Origin: Henckelia pumila
Lineage: Eukaryota; Streptophyta; Magnoliopsida; Lamiales; Gesneriaceae
NCBI RefSeq assembly: GCF_033568475.1
Contig: NC_133122.1
Coordinates: 18,098,206 to 18,162,205, forward strand
Direction of reading: 5' to 3'
Length of the DNA stretch: 64,000 nt
The translations under genes and the position numbers were made by a program. The notes beneath the pieces are model-generated. The model was not told the DNA's origin. It did no database searches and was given only the letters and a program-made list of their open reading frames with translations. This document shows, piece after piece, positions 1-9,785 of the stretch (position 1 is its first letter; each line of letters starts with the position of its first letter).

Positions 1-619
1 AAACCAAGTGAGTATTTGGTTGTTTGAGGTTGAAACAGCGTTTGAGATTGCTTTTTTAGTTGAAAAATATTTTTTAAGAAATCCAAATATTATTTTAATA
101 GACTCGTCCAAAATATGAATGTGTTTAGTGAAAATATCTATTTTTTGTTTATTATTATTAAATGATTACAAATCGATATATTTTAAGGGCAAATTATTTT
201 AAAATCTCCAAACCCAAACATTTCTTTCTTTTAACTCCCTACACTCAAATTTTTTTTGTTTCAACTCCCTAGTGGTCCCCAAATTTGTCTTAACAAAGTG
301 TTTAGCATTTAATCCTTTGTACGTGGCATTGTTTTACCTATCGAACCCATTCAGGCCAAGCAGAACTATTGGTTACGCAAGGTTTCCAGCCGATATACTC
401 TGGATTAGGGTCCAACATGCTTCCGTAAGATGAATTAAATTCAAATACCTCTTTGACCATAGTGTCGTCGGGTCATACCTGCCGAGTTTTACGAAGTGCT
501 CCTCACACTCCAACCACGCAGTCGCAACAGATGGTTTCTGCACAAGCTCCTTCAACGGAACCCAGCACAGCCTTAATTCATTTTCTACCTTAAGACGTAT
601 GGTATATGAATTTAATTAT
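1..619. other. Left flank with an unidentified coding-like fragment
   Basis: AT-rich sequence with no recognisable gene. On the minus strand, about 330-600, there is an unusually G+C-rich coding-like stretch whose best reading changes frame near 455. It encodes a Trp/Cys-containing peptide (segment LVQKPSVATAWLECEEHFV at about 490-550). I do not recognise the family. It could be a fragment of a transposon protein or of a host gene, or the outermost decayed part of the viral leader flank. No start codon, splice sites or partner exon were found. Confidence 0.25.
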
Positions 620-796
620 AAAATATGAGCATGAAAGAACAAGAGACTTTAGAAAAATTATTGAGACATAATATTATTACATAAATCAACTCCTTTGAAG
701 AGGAGAAGACAACTTGTTTAGCTACTCATAGTAGCTTTGTTCTTGAAATACATAAACAGAAAACTTATTACAATAGAAAGAGAAATATTACAACAA

Positions 797-863
797 TTTA
801 TTTGTAAGAAAACTGAATGGAATGCTCGATGTCTTTAGCTTCCTTGAACGCTTGTATTTATAG
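797..863 (-). promoter_or_regulatory. Pararetroviral pregenomic promoter (TATA) and poly(A) signal
   Basis: On the minus strand a TATA box (CTATAAATAC, 854-863) is followed about 55 nt downstream by AATAAA (797-802). A caulimovirid needs this close spacing so that the poly(A) signal is transcribed at both RNA ends, giving the terminal redundancy used in reverse transcription. Its place after the transactivator-like ORF and far from the primer-binding site matches a genome linearised near that site. Activity is not shown by sequence. Confidence 0.55.
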
Positions 864-1298
864 CTGAGGTTCCACTCGTTTCACCGAGAAACTTCAGGAA
901 ATCTTACAGCTATTTTGTCTTGTCCTTTTATGCCATTATTAATGGCATCTTTAGCTAGTGGATGAGTCACCCGTTATCCAGCTTGTCCTGTTATGCCATT
1001 ATTGATGGCATCTTTTGGTGGAGGAGTCACATGCTGTCCTTTTTCTTTTGGCTCTATCTTCCTCACATGCCTTTTTTATTGTTGTCGGGGCATCTTCTGC
1101 TTTTGCAGTGGTCCCCTGAAAAAATGCATCTTTGGTGGTCCTTGTCCACCTTTGCTTGTCTCGGAAAATTCTTTTCGATCCGTTCGGGGTCTGAAGTTTT
1201 TTCCGAATTCTGGCTCCTTCTGTTTTGGACACTCTGGGCAGATGTTTTCTGACCATCTTTCGATATGAGCCATGTTACAAAATTTTCGGCGAGTCTCT

Positions 1299-2451
1299 TT
1301 ACTCCCCCGGCAGCTTGTTGTTCCACAAAAAGTTTCTCTTCTTTTCGAAGAGTTCTTCCGTAAAAGCCGTAGTTTTTCCTGTCATTGTGTTTAACAGGAA
1401 TGATCCGTTCACAGAATTCTGATAAAATTTGAACGAAAACTTGAACTTGTCCATCTCGGTGAGACAAACCCAAATAGCCCATGCCCTTCTGGTTGAAATT
1501 TCATCTTCTCCAAAAGTGGACACTAATGGTATTTCTTCAGATAGGGGATCCTTGATGAATTTTTGATTATTCATGTCAGGTCTCCTCAGCTTGATGAAAT
1601 GAAAGGGCTCATGTGATCCTTTCTCGGTTGGTTCTGGAGCTGCACTAAAGAAATATAATTCAAGCACATCTCCTCTGGACAAATGGTCGTTATTTGCCCA
1701 TGTTTCTTGGACTGCTTCCTGAATCCATTTTGGTAACTGTGATATCTCCGGAAAGCTTGGTGACGTTGTATAAACTGAGGCCAAAGCCCCAAATTCATAC
1801 CAGAGCTTTACATCCTTAGGATTGACATTGTTTTTTAGCCAAATCCTTGGATATATCCCTGCTACATCAACCCTGCAAGTGTTAGGGTTAATTTCACTTC
1901 TTGTACTTAATTTCTCCCACCTCTGTTGATAAACCTGAAATGGAGAAATAATAACTGGGTTAGTATCGATCTTAGATTTGCCCTTTGTCTGTGTTGGGCC
2001 TAAGATTGATCTCTTCCTCTTTTACCCCAGAGGCGGAGGGTTGACTTGATGAGTTATCCTCATCAATTGTTGTTTCATCCAAATCATCAAAGGCTGATGA
2101 TAGATTCACACTTGTTTCTTGAGTTTTAGATCCCTCAACATCTTGTTTCACAACCGGTGGTTGTATTTCTTGTTTTTGTAAAACCAGTGGTTTTAGCATA
2201 TCTTGTTTATGAGAAACCAATGGTTTCTCTATAGCCTTCACAATTGGCCCTTGAATAGCAGCCCAAAGTTGTGTTTGAGCCTGCATACATCCTGTAATTC
2301 GATTAGATACTTTGATCCGATCAGCTTGTTGTAACCTGCCGGCCATTTCAACATTAATGGCTAACTGGTTGAACTCGGTTTGAAGCAACCCAAGGTGTTC
2401 CCTGAGATACCTCTGCATTTTCATGATGGAATCCACGTCACTGCCTTCCAT
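1299..2451 (-). pseudogene. Transactivator/inclusion-body-like viral gene, frameshifted
   Basis: This is the last gene of the endogenous pararetrovirus. An ATG at 2451 overlaps the end of the RT gene and opens a 159-codon frame rich in Gln, Ser and acidic residues, ending at 1972. A second frame, without its own ATG, opens just upstream at about 2,021 with a basic KRKR stretch and runs to a stop at 1,299. The overlap of a tail-less first half and a start-less second half suggests one gene split by a one-base shift near 2,010-2,021. Position after RT and size suggest the multifunctional translational transactivator/viroplasmin of caulimovirids, but no decisive motif is visible. A Cys-rich ICPECP stretch in another frame near 1,235 may be a displaced C terminus. 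Confidence 0.45.
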
Positions 2452-3669
2452 CTCTTGTTAAGAAATCTGCAAGAATATTTTCATGAGATTTAATAATAAC
2501 AATATCAAAAATATAATTTTGACATAATGTTTGCCATCTTAATAACCTAGCTTTCTCAGGTTTAGATTTAATCTTATTTCTTAGGAAAGCTTTTACCTGG
2601 TTGTTATCAACCTTGAGTGTGAAGTTTTTAGCAAGTAAAAATAATGGCCATTTTTCGAAAGCCCTTTTAACTGCATAAAATTCCTTCTCGTTGATATGCC
2701 ATCTGATGGCCTTTGATTTTGAAAAAAGACCGCTACAGTATCTGCATGGTATTTCTCCATCTGGGGTGATCTTGGTAAGGACTGCTGCCCACCATTCGTC
2801 ACTGGCATCCGTGAATAACACCAGATCATCTTCATCTACGGGTATAGCCATTTTTGGGAGATTCTTACATATCTCCTTTAATTGGTGTACCCCTTTAGTA
2901 TAGTCATCGGTCTCAATACCAAGGAATTTAATTTTTCTTGTTACTATGACTGTTTTTTTTTTTTCAGATAAGACCAATCCCTCTTGTTTGCAAATTTTAG
3001 AGAAAATCTCTAAATGTTTAACGTGTTCGCCGATGTTTTTTGATGCTATAAGAATATCATCAATATAAACAAACATAAAGTTGAAATAATCCTTAAAAAG
3101 GTTATCCATCTTTCTTTGAAATATCTGGGGTGCATTAGCCAATTCCATAGGCATAGCTTCCCAAATATAGTGTCCTTGTGGAGTAGAGAAGGCTGTGAAT
3201 TTCTTACTGTCTTCTTCCATTCTTATCTGGTAGAATCCAGACTTACAATCAAATTTTGAGAACACTCTAGCATTTCATACACAGCTAATTAGATGTTCTC
3301 TACTAGGTATGAAGTACCCATCAAACTCCAGGATTTTATTAATACCTTGGTAATTAATAACTAACCTGGGTTTTTCTCTTTTTATTTCACCATGATTTCT
3401 GACCAGAAATCCTGGGCTGCTATATGGTGAAACTCCTTCTTTGATTAGACCAAGGTCCAAATGTTCCTTGATAATCATTCTCATATCCCTTTGATCTGTT
3501 AAGTTCATCGGGATAGGCTTATATCTGACGAATTCATACTTTTTTCCTTCCTTTAGAGTAAGACTGACTTTGAGTTGATTTCTATCCCACCATGCCAAAG
3601 GATGTTCGTTATAACTTTTTTTTGAGCCTCTTTTTGATATCTTCAAGGGATACCTTATTTTCTAACTCT
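2438..3669 (-). pseudogene. Endogenous caulimovirid reverse transcriptase/RNase H, disrupted
   Basis: The N-terminal RT part (3,275-3,646) contains NPLAWW-like and LVINY-type motifs of the fingers. The part from 3,274 down contains FSKFD and the catalytic YIDD (about 3,056-3,067), followed by an RNase H domain with TDAS and a conserved ADFLTR end. Reverse transcriptase would copy pregenomic RNA to DNA. Four breaks are visible: a solo LTR at 3,675 cuts it from the protease; a frame change lies in a homopolymer at about 3,616-3,624; an in-frame TGA sits at 3,275-3,277; and the stretch between the FLGIE motif and the KEICKNLP start of RNase H is far shorter than usual, indicating an in-frame deletion of the connection region. 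Not functional. Confidence 0.85.
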
Positions 3670-3674
3670 ATATC

Positions 3675-5203
3675 TGTAGTAGCCCGGTTCCATTTTACAA
3701 TATTAAGTGATTTTAAACATGTTAGAAATGACATATAATTTTAAAAGTGTCAAAACATGTTTAAGGAATCCTTATTTGGTTAAAATAAGTGGAAAATCAG
3801 ATCCGGAACGTCCGAAAATGGTGGGGTAGGTCCCGGGGGTCTTGGGGGCCCAAAACCAGTTCGGAAACATGAAAAACAGTTCGGAGCTTCCGGGCAGATC
3901 GGAGCTTCCGATCCGAGATAGGAGCTTCCGATCCGAGAACGGAGCTTCCGATCCGAGAACGGAGCTTCCGATCTCAACCAGAAACAGGTGTCAAGGAGAT
4001 TGAAACACGTGGCCAGATGCAGGAGATCGGAGCTTCCGATCCTGCGATCGGAGCTTTCGATCTCGGCCGTCCAAAACGTGGCAAACATGCACCGATCGGA
4101 GCTTCCGATCGTGGCCTATAAATAAGGGTCTGAATCCCTCATTTTTAAGTGCAATTTTCCCTCTCCTCTCCCAGTAATCGCTCTATTTAAGGGCTTTGGG
4201 ACTCTTTCTTTAAGAGTTGGAGTAGGAAATAGTTTATTTTATAGCGGACAGTGTCCGCAGTAGCAGCCAGGCGGCGGAGCTCTGGCGAGGCATCTAGGAG
4301 TCGTAGCTAGGCTATGCCCAGGCTCTGGGGCATGCGACATCAGCGGGCTGACAACGGACGAAGGTATGGCTTTGGTTCCCTATAGTAAATAGGGAGTAGA
4401 CTATAGTTTAATTAAGGCTTTTAGAGCCTAGTAGGTGATGTATGGCATGCTAGGTAATGCATGGTTATTTATGTTGTAGTGTTGCATGGTAGGCTTGGAC
4501 CTAGATGGAAGCTTCTAGGATCTGCCTTAGAAAGGTACGGAAGTATTATTCGAGATATTCAGATTGAGTATGCATGTATTATGTGTTTGCATGGATTATG
4601 TGATTGCATGTTTTATATGCCTTTATATACAGCATGTCATGACTGTATATTGCATACATGAGCATATTGAGCTTTTACCTTAGAGGTATCCTGTAGTAGG
4701 GCGCTCACCCTACGAGTTTGTGGATGGTTGGATACGTAAGTCTTGTGTCAGGTCACCTTTATGGTTGAACACATGTACTAGTATCAGGTCACCATTATCA
4801 CTGGGTATATGAGCCACCTCCTGATGCGACGACAGCGTGCTATATACCCTAGGCCCGGTCTTTGAGCTTGTTTCTTGACCTGAGAGTCTTGGTATCCAGT
4901 TCACTTGCATACATGCACACATAACACCGTATACTCATAATCTCGTACTGAGCATGTTAGGCACACTTCCGGTTATTTTTTGTTGGCTGGATGCCCTATT
5001 CCATGGGGCAGATGCAGGTAGTTCTCCCGGAGACAGGGAGGTTAGGTGGTGACCAAGGCTGGATAGCGGGGTTGACCACTAGGTTTTGCTTACCTGGTAT
5101 TTGACTTACTTTAATTCCGCAGTTTCTCTGATTAAGATTATTTTATTAATTAATTGCATGCTTAAGTTCTGATTAGTAGGTGATCACAGTGCGGGTGACT
5201 ACA
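3675..5203 (+). mobile_element. Solo LTR of a retrotransposon, probably Ty3/gypsy-type
   Basis: This 1,529-bp block begins TGTAGTAGCCCGG and ends GGGTGACTACA, the TG...CA limits of an LTR. It is bounded by near-identical 5-bp duplications, ATATC (3,670-3,674) and ATTTC (5,204-5,208). It interrupts viral coding sequence between protease and RT, and no internal retroelement genes accompany it, so it looks like a solo LTR left by recombination. A TATA box at 4,117-4,124 gives a plus orientation. Upstream of it lies an array of GATCGGAGCTTCCGATC-like palindromes. The assignment to gypsy rests only on the LTR start and length. Confidence 0.75.
3795..4124 (+). promoter_or_regulatory. Palindrome array and TATA box in solo LTR U3
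   Basis: About nine copies or half copies of CGGAGCTTCCG, most extended to GATCGGAGCTTCCGATC, are packed between 3,795 and 4,110. The last copy (4,092-4,110) ends about 7 bp before TATAAATA (4,117-4,124). Each copy is a near-perfect inverted repeat that could form a hairpin or bind a dimeric factor. Placement just upstream of the TATA box suggests a promoter-proximal enhancer. The function is inference. Confidence 0.6.
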
Positions 5204-5805
5204 ATTTCTCTGTGATGTAGAGTTACCTTGAGAAGCTCCATATCCTCTGTTTGGAGTTCTTGTTTTGTTGTTATTTTCAACATGATTTCTCCAAACCTTC
5301 TTGGATCTTTTATTTTTGGGTGAAAAAGTTGTCCTTTATCACCACGCTGGCTGCGAAATATTATCGGCAATTGTCGATAAAAAGCAACCTTGAGTCTTTG
5401 AACGATAATTTTATGATCACAAATTGTAGTGAACATAAGCCTTCTTGACTCATTGTCTTTTGTGTACTTCTTAAAAATTTGTAAGAAGCTATTTCCCAAC
5501 AGGATATCAGCTCCTGTATCATGGAAATAGATTGGTGGTGTCTTTATCTTGTACCAAGGTGTCTGACCTGCTCCTCCTATAAGGATCTCCGCTTGTTTTA
5601 TTCCTTTACAAAGAATTAAAATTCTTCTAGAGAAATCTCGTCCAGCAATTTTTGGTAATTCTTCTTCACATTCTTCATGGAAGACTCCTCTTTTTGCTGT
5701 ACAAATTCCTGCTCCCGAATCAATATAAGCTGCAAAGTATTCAGCCTTATATTGTTCATACAACATCCCTATCGGAATGTATATGGAGAATGAACTTGTT
5801 GTCAT
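5204..5805 (-). pseudogene. Endogenous caulimovirid aspartic protease region, truncated
   Basis: The ATG at 5,805 overlaps the stop of the preceding ORF as ATGA, a typical pararetroviral coupling. Near the start the frame contains IDSGAG, the active-site triad of retroviral-type aspartic proteases, and later HDTGADILLG, a second protease-like motif. The enzyme would cut the viral polyproteins. The frame is cut at 5,204 by the solo LTR; codons below 5,204 come from the LTR. In relatives protease and RT share one polyprotein, so the missing C-terminal part probably joined the RT gene. Confidence 0.7.
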
Positions 5806-6095
5806 TTTTTAAAGGGATTACTAAATGGCCCTGCCATTTTTAACAGCATGTGTTGTAACTCAGTAATCCGATTAAGACTATTCGCCTTTAGTCTTCCTAA
5901 GGCTTCAGAAGGTAGAGTATGGTTACTCCTTTCTACCTCTTCAATGCGTTCTAGTAAATCATGTTCATGACTTTCTAATTTCAACAATTGCTTCTTCCTC
6001 TGTTTGTAAACAGAGTTTTCGAATCTGATTAAGGGATTGTCCTTTATCCAATTCTCTTGGTTTTCATTTCGTAGAATTCTTATTGAATCCTCCAA
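5802..6095 (-). CDS. Small 97-aa viral ORF between movement protein and protease
   Basis: This intact 97-codon frame overlaps the movement gene by 16 nt at its start and the protease gene by 4 nt (ATGA) at its end. It encodes a charged, heptad-like helical protein (LLKLESHEHDLLERIEEVE), suggesting a coiled coil. Caulimovirids often encode small virion-associated or aphid-factor-like coiled-coil proteins, but I see no specific signature. It might be the N-terminal part of the protease polyprotein. Its open frame, in a locus where longer viral frames are broken, may be chance because it is short. Confidence 0.5.
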   Translation of the reverse strand: MEDSIRILRNENQENWIKDNPLIRFENSVYKQRKKQLLKLESHEHDLLERIEEVERSNHTLPSEALGRLKANSLNRITELQHMLLKMAGPFSNPFKK

Positions 6096-6858
6096 GTCTT
6101 TTCTTTTTCCATGAACTCTATTCCTTTTTCAAGGCGTTTCCATGGTTTATGGTCCTCCAGAAACTCTAGGCCAAGAATGAGCTGATCCACTTTTTTTCCT
6201 GGAATTCCACAGATTTGAACTTCTAATTCTCCAATATTTATCAATCCTTGGTAAGTTTCTTTTTCCTGTTGTTCCAAATAGTAAATCGAGTTACAAGGAA
6301 ACTGGTTTCGATGACTTGTAATTTTGAATACTATTTTTACTTCTTTCCATCCTTCTTGAGATCTAAGTTTTCCTATTATAGAAAACTCTTTTTCTTCTGG
6401 TGGAATTTCTTGAATAGGAGATTTGTCCCATCTCCTACTTGTCATTCGGTTTCCTTGGAAAGATAACCTTCGGGGTTCTATTTTAAGGTCTCTGTATAGA
6501 ATCGATCTGTCTTGAATTTGAATGTCTGTTTTCTGAATTAAAGAAAACTCGATTCTATCTGGGTATATCGCATGAGCAACTTTCCCAAAGATCTTTGGAA
6601 TTTCAATGAACTCATTTTTAATAAATAATTCAAAATTGTGAGTATTAGAAAGAGCATATGAAATTTGATATGTAATAGAATATGGTCTATTACCTTCCTT
6701 CATTAGTCTTTTTTCCTTGAAATTTTGATGCAACATCAAGGCTCGACTAAAGTCCCTGTCAGCTAAATTGTAGGCTATTTTTGGATAAATAACTCCTACA
6801 ATTTTTCCTGCACAAAGATTTCTTGAGATAGTACCCAGGACAGCACCTTGAATATTCC
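6080..6858 (-). pseudogene. Endogenous caulimovirid movement protein, 3' part
   Basis: C-terminal two thirds of the cell-to-cell movement protein gene (30K superfamily), which would form tubules through plasmodesmata. The frame runs from the Sirevirus insertion point to a stop at 6,080. It includes a conserved NLADRDFSRA segment near the junction and the PYSITYQISYALSN region. The frame is open throughout this part, and its register agrees with the 5' part across the 5-bp duplication ATTCC. The only lesion visible here is therefore the 9-kb transposon. Confidence 0.75.
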
Positions 6859-7946
6859 TGTTAGAACCTAATGGGGGGGGGATTTAGGTTCTATTGGCAA
6901 CTTTAGCAATTTAAAGCGATTATGCAAGTACGCAAGCGGAAGACTTAAGCAATCAAATAATAAGTGCGGTAAATAAATGCGTAATGTAAATAAAGCATTA
7001 AAAGGGATAAGAGATGTTTATGGAAGTTCGACGATAAATCGTCTACGTCTCCCCTTCTTGGTTAAGTCGATTAACCAAGGATCCACTAGCACTTCGAACG
7101 TCTTGGCCTTGATGGCTCCAAGGATAGCCTTACAACTTGACACGATCACCGCGCCGATACAACTCAACACTCTTCGCCTTAAGGGCTCCAAGGATAGCCT
7201 CAACACTCGTAAAATACACTTGGCTTCACACACAAGTGTTTACAAAACCGAGCAACCAACTCACAAACAAACAACCCTCGATTTTACAACCCCGTATACA
7301 ACTCGATATGTGAATATATTTTGAACACTCAAAAGGGGCTACAAATTGCTCAACAAATGGCTTGAATAATGCTTGAGAGGATTGAGAGACTTGAAGATGT
7401 TGGGATGTGTTGAATGGCCTTGGAATGCCTCCTTTTATAGCTGAAATTTTGGCATCGATCGAAACTTCCGATCCCTGCATCGGAGCTTCCGAAATTTGAA
7501 TTCTGAGACACGCGGGTGTACTGGATCGGAACGTCCGATCCACTTCGGAGCTACCGATCGGCGCAATAAATGTGTTGTCGAGCAAAAGTCTTCCGGACAA
7601 GATTATCAGGCGGCCGTTCAAGATCGGAACGTCCGATCACGTTCGGTGCTTCCGATCTACCCTTAGCTTCCGAAGATGCTTCTGATCATGATCGGAGGTT
7701 CCGATCTCCAATCGGAGCTTCCGATCCCGTAGCAGTATACTTCTTCGAATTTTGTTTCTGATCTTAAGTATGAATTTAGTCTTAATTCATCTTGAAAATT
7801 TTAACTCTGTAATAAGCTCAATGTAAATATTAGTATGTTTTTAACCTAGTTTTGTTAATCATCAAAACATAGAGAAATAAGACTTGTTAATGCATTAAAA
7901 ATATTAATCTCATAATTCGAGATTTATATGCGTTTAAGGCGTAACA
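6859..7946 (-). repeat. Sirevirus 3' LTR
   Basis: The 1,088-bp LTR is adjacent to the polypurine tract at 7,947-7,960. It matches 14,760-15,846 almost base for base. It contains a TATA box at 7,431-7,440 (CTATAAAAGG, minus strand) with a palindrome cluster upstream at about 7,455-7,730. A short tandem-like stretch within 7,095-7,205 repeats the GGCTCCAAGGATAGCCT unit twice. Confidence 0.9.
7431..7730 (-). promoter_or_regulatory. Sirevirus LTR promoter: TATA box plus palindrome cluster
   Basis: CTATAAAAGG (7,431-7,440, minus) is preceded, in transcription direction, by about nine GATCGGA...TCCGATC-type units with centres varying among AGCT, ACGT, AGGT and AGCTA (about 7,455-7,728). The same block recurs in the 5' LTR at about 15,331-15,630, where it would drive the genomic RNA. 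The distance from the nearest palindrome to the TATA box is about 15 bp, similar to the solo LTR at 4,117. Confidence 0.6.
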
Positions 7947-8231
7947 ATTTCCCCCTTTTTGATGATCACAAAACTTGATTAAAAACAGGAGATAAAATAT
8001 ACGATAATCATAAACAATTTTTATAAGCAACAGAGTTTAACGGATAAACAAATTTTATCAGATAAACAAATTTTATCCCAATTAATATTTTAACCATTAA
8101 TTCTCCCCCTTTGTGATAAGCAAAAAGTAATGAAACATAGAATTAAAAAAATACGCAACAATTTCATTACAATAATAATTTTTTAATACAACGCAAGAAA
8201 AAAAAAATACAAATAAAAATAAAATAAAAAT
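7947..8231 (-). other. Two polypurine tracts and noncoding 3' region
   Basis: Directly inside the 3' LTR, 7,947-7,960 reads AAAAAGGGGGAAAT on the minus strand, the plus-strand DNA priming site. A second tract, AAAGGGGGAGAATT, lies about 150 bp away at 8,100-8,113. Duplicated polypurine tracts next to a GATCATCAAAAAG context are a Sirevirus trait. The rest of the interval is AT-rich and noncoding. Confidence 0.65.
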
Positions 8232-9452
8232 CTAAGAGTCATCATCATGCTGCGGAGGAGGATAGCGAGCGGCGAAGTCATCAAATCGAGTCTCCAGAGA
8301 GGCAACTCTAGCAGTCAATTCGGTAAAATGAGTGTGCATACTCGTCTCAATGCGATGAAGAGTCTCGAAGAGTCGGTCGCTAGGAAATTGGTTTATTGGT
8401 GTAGGAGGAACCTCAGGAGCCTGGAAAGGAAGATCACCAATGGTAGACGCAAAGGCCTCAAAACTGGAAGAGGATGGAATATCAGTGTTGGGCGGACCAG
8501 TCGAAAAACCTTTGGTTTGGATAGAGTGAGGAAGAGAGAAAAAGTCTCGATGAAAATCAAAAATAGGAGAAAATCTAGAAAAAGCTCGACTAGGATCATC
8601 AACCCATCGAGAATACACAGGATTCCAAGATAAATCCATCCTGATAATAGACTGATGGTTGATGATATGACTCGACTGGATTTCAAGAGAAGGGATCCCC
8701 TCAAAATCAATATCAAAACGACTCAAAATTCGGTTAATAAACCGGGCAAAAGGAAAGGAAACCTTTTTAGCCGTCATTGCCGTGTGATGCATAGTTTGCA
8801 TAACAAGACGCGGAAGGTTAAAAGGTCGAGAGGAGATGATATGAAAAAGAATATACAAATCTAGATATTTGCAAGTGGAGAGGTCTCCACTGCGGGGAAC
8901 TATGGATGTGGTTATGAGTTTTTGAATGATTTGGAAATCAGGACAAAGACTCTTGAGATGGATTCGATCGTCAGCAGCAGTGGCTTGTCGACCGAGAATA
9001 GTAGTAAGAAAGAGATTACGATCAAAGTTTGGATCATTTTGTGGCCAAGTTTGGGAAAAGTATTCACCGGGTCCATTCCTGGGAAGATCAAACCAGGAGG
9101 ACAGATCAGCAGAAGAAAAGATGATATGCCTAGCTTGAACGATGGTGGCAATGGTGATATCACCATGCCCTAATTCGAGTTCAAGGTTTGCATAGAACTC
9201 GTGAATCAGTGGAGGAAAGATTCGGTCAGGGACAGATGGCTGAAAAAAGGATTCCCAATGTTGAGCATTGATTAAGTTCAACAGTAGGAGATGGGATTGG
9301 GCCAAGTAGGTAGTATCTAAGATACGACCCGGATGAATATGACGTTGCAAATAATCATCAGAAATGGGCCTAGAAACAGCTGGTTGGGTAGGATCACGGA
9401 TAATAATAGGGTGACTAGAACTCGCTTGATCGCGACGGCGTTTGACAGGCAT
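8232..9452 (-). CDS. Sirevirus accessory ORF, plant transposon-protein domain
   Basis: An intact 406-codon ORF occupies the env-like position between pol and the 3' LTR. I chose the ATG at 9,452 (MPVKRRRDQ) because it follows a TATA box at 9,529-9,536 and because codons upstream overlap the palindrome array. The N terminus is basic (KRRR), a possible nuclear signal. The central region (about residues 60-250) has FFQPSVP, LIHEFYANL and a WFDLP segment, resembling the 'putative plant transposon protein' domain common in plant retroelement and PMD-like proteins. The C terminus (about 358-406) is a predicted coiled coil ending in acidic residues. There is no signal peptide or membrane segment, so it is not an envelope protein. 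Function unknown. That it is undamaged while pol is broken is notable. Confidence 0.65.
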   Translation of the reverse strand: MPVKRRRDQASSSHPIIIRDPTQPAVSRPISDDYLQRHIHPGRILDTTYLAQSHLLLLNLINAQHWESFFQPSVPDRIFPPLIHEFYANLELELGHGDITIATIVQARHIIFSSADLSSWFDLPRNGPGEYFSQTWPQNDPNFDRNLFLTTILGRQATAADDRIHLKSLCPDFQIIQKLITTSIVPRSGDLSTCKYLDLYILFHIISSRPFNLPRLVMQTMHHTAMTAKKVSFPFARFINRILSRFDIDFEGIPSLEIQSSHIINHQSIIRMDLSWNPVYSRWVDDPSRAFSRFSPIFDFHRDFFSLPHSIQTKGFSTGPPNTDIPSSSSFEAFASTIGDLPFQAPEVPPTPINQFPSDRLFETLHRIETSMHTHFTELTARVASLETRFDDFAARYPPPQHDDDS

Positions 9453-9528
9453 TTTTATAGGTTGGAATCGGATGAAATAGAGAAAAGAGAAGAAATTTAG
9501 GTGCAAGAAATCGGACTGAGCGATCTGA

Positions 9529-9785
9529 TATTTATAGGGGTTGGAACGATCGAAAGCTCCGATTCGGATCGGTCGTTCCGATCCTGAGGCGGTAATTAAA
9601 GATAAGGCGGTGAAAAGTAATTTGAAAAGACGGATCAGATGGGGATCGGACGTTCCGATCGTGATCGGTGGTTCCAATCCGCATCTTGGAGGAAAAATTT
9701 ATCGCGCAAGTTGAAAAGTGGCGGGATACAGATCGGAAGCTCCGATCTGGATCGGTGGTTCCGATCTGGATCGGTGGTTCCGATC
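9529..9785 (-). promoter_or_regulatory. Internal promoter-like module of the accessory ORF
   Basis: TATAAATA (9,529-9,536, minus) lies about 77 bp upstream of the accessory ATG at 9,452. Just upstream of it, from about 9,547 to 9,785, are GATCGGA/TTCCGATC palindrome units (two identical at 9,749-9,785), the same motif as in the LTR U3. The arrangement copies the LTR promoter on a smaller scale. I infer a separate transcript for the accessory ORF. Confidence 0.5.

Noticed and set aside
999..1482. Several overlapping open frames downstream of the transactivator-like stop
   Set aside because: They overlap each other on both strands without conserved motifs except a possible ICPECP stretch, so none is listed as a gene.
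3870..4110. Regularly recurring GATCGGAGCTTCCGATC units looked like a CRISPR-type array
   Set aside because: Units are palindromes with irregular, very short or no spacers, in a plant LTR next to a TATA box; there are no cas genes.
8247..9173. Plus-strand open frames within 8,247-9,173
   Set aside because: They are antisense to the accessory ORF, with Arg/Lys-rich shadow composition.
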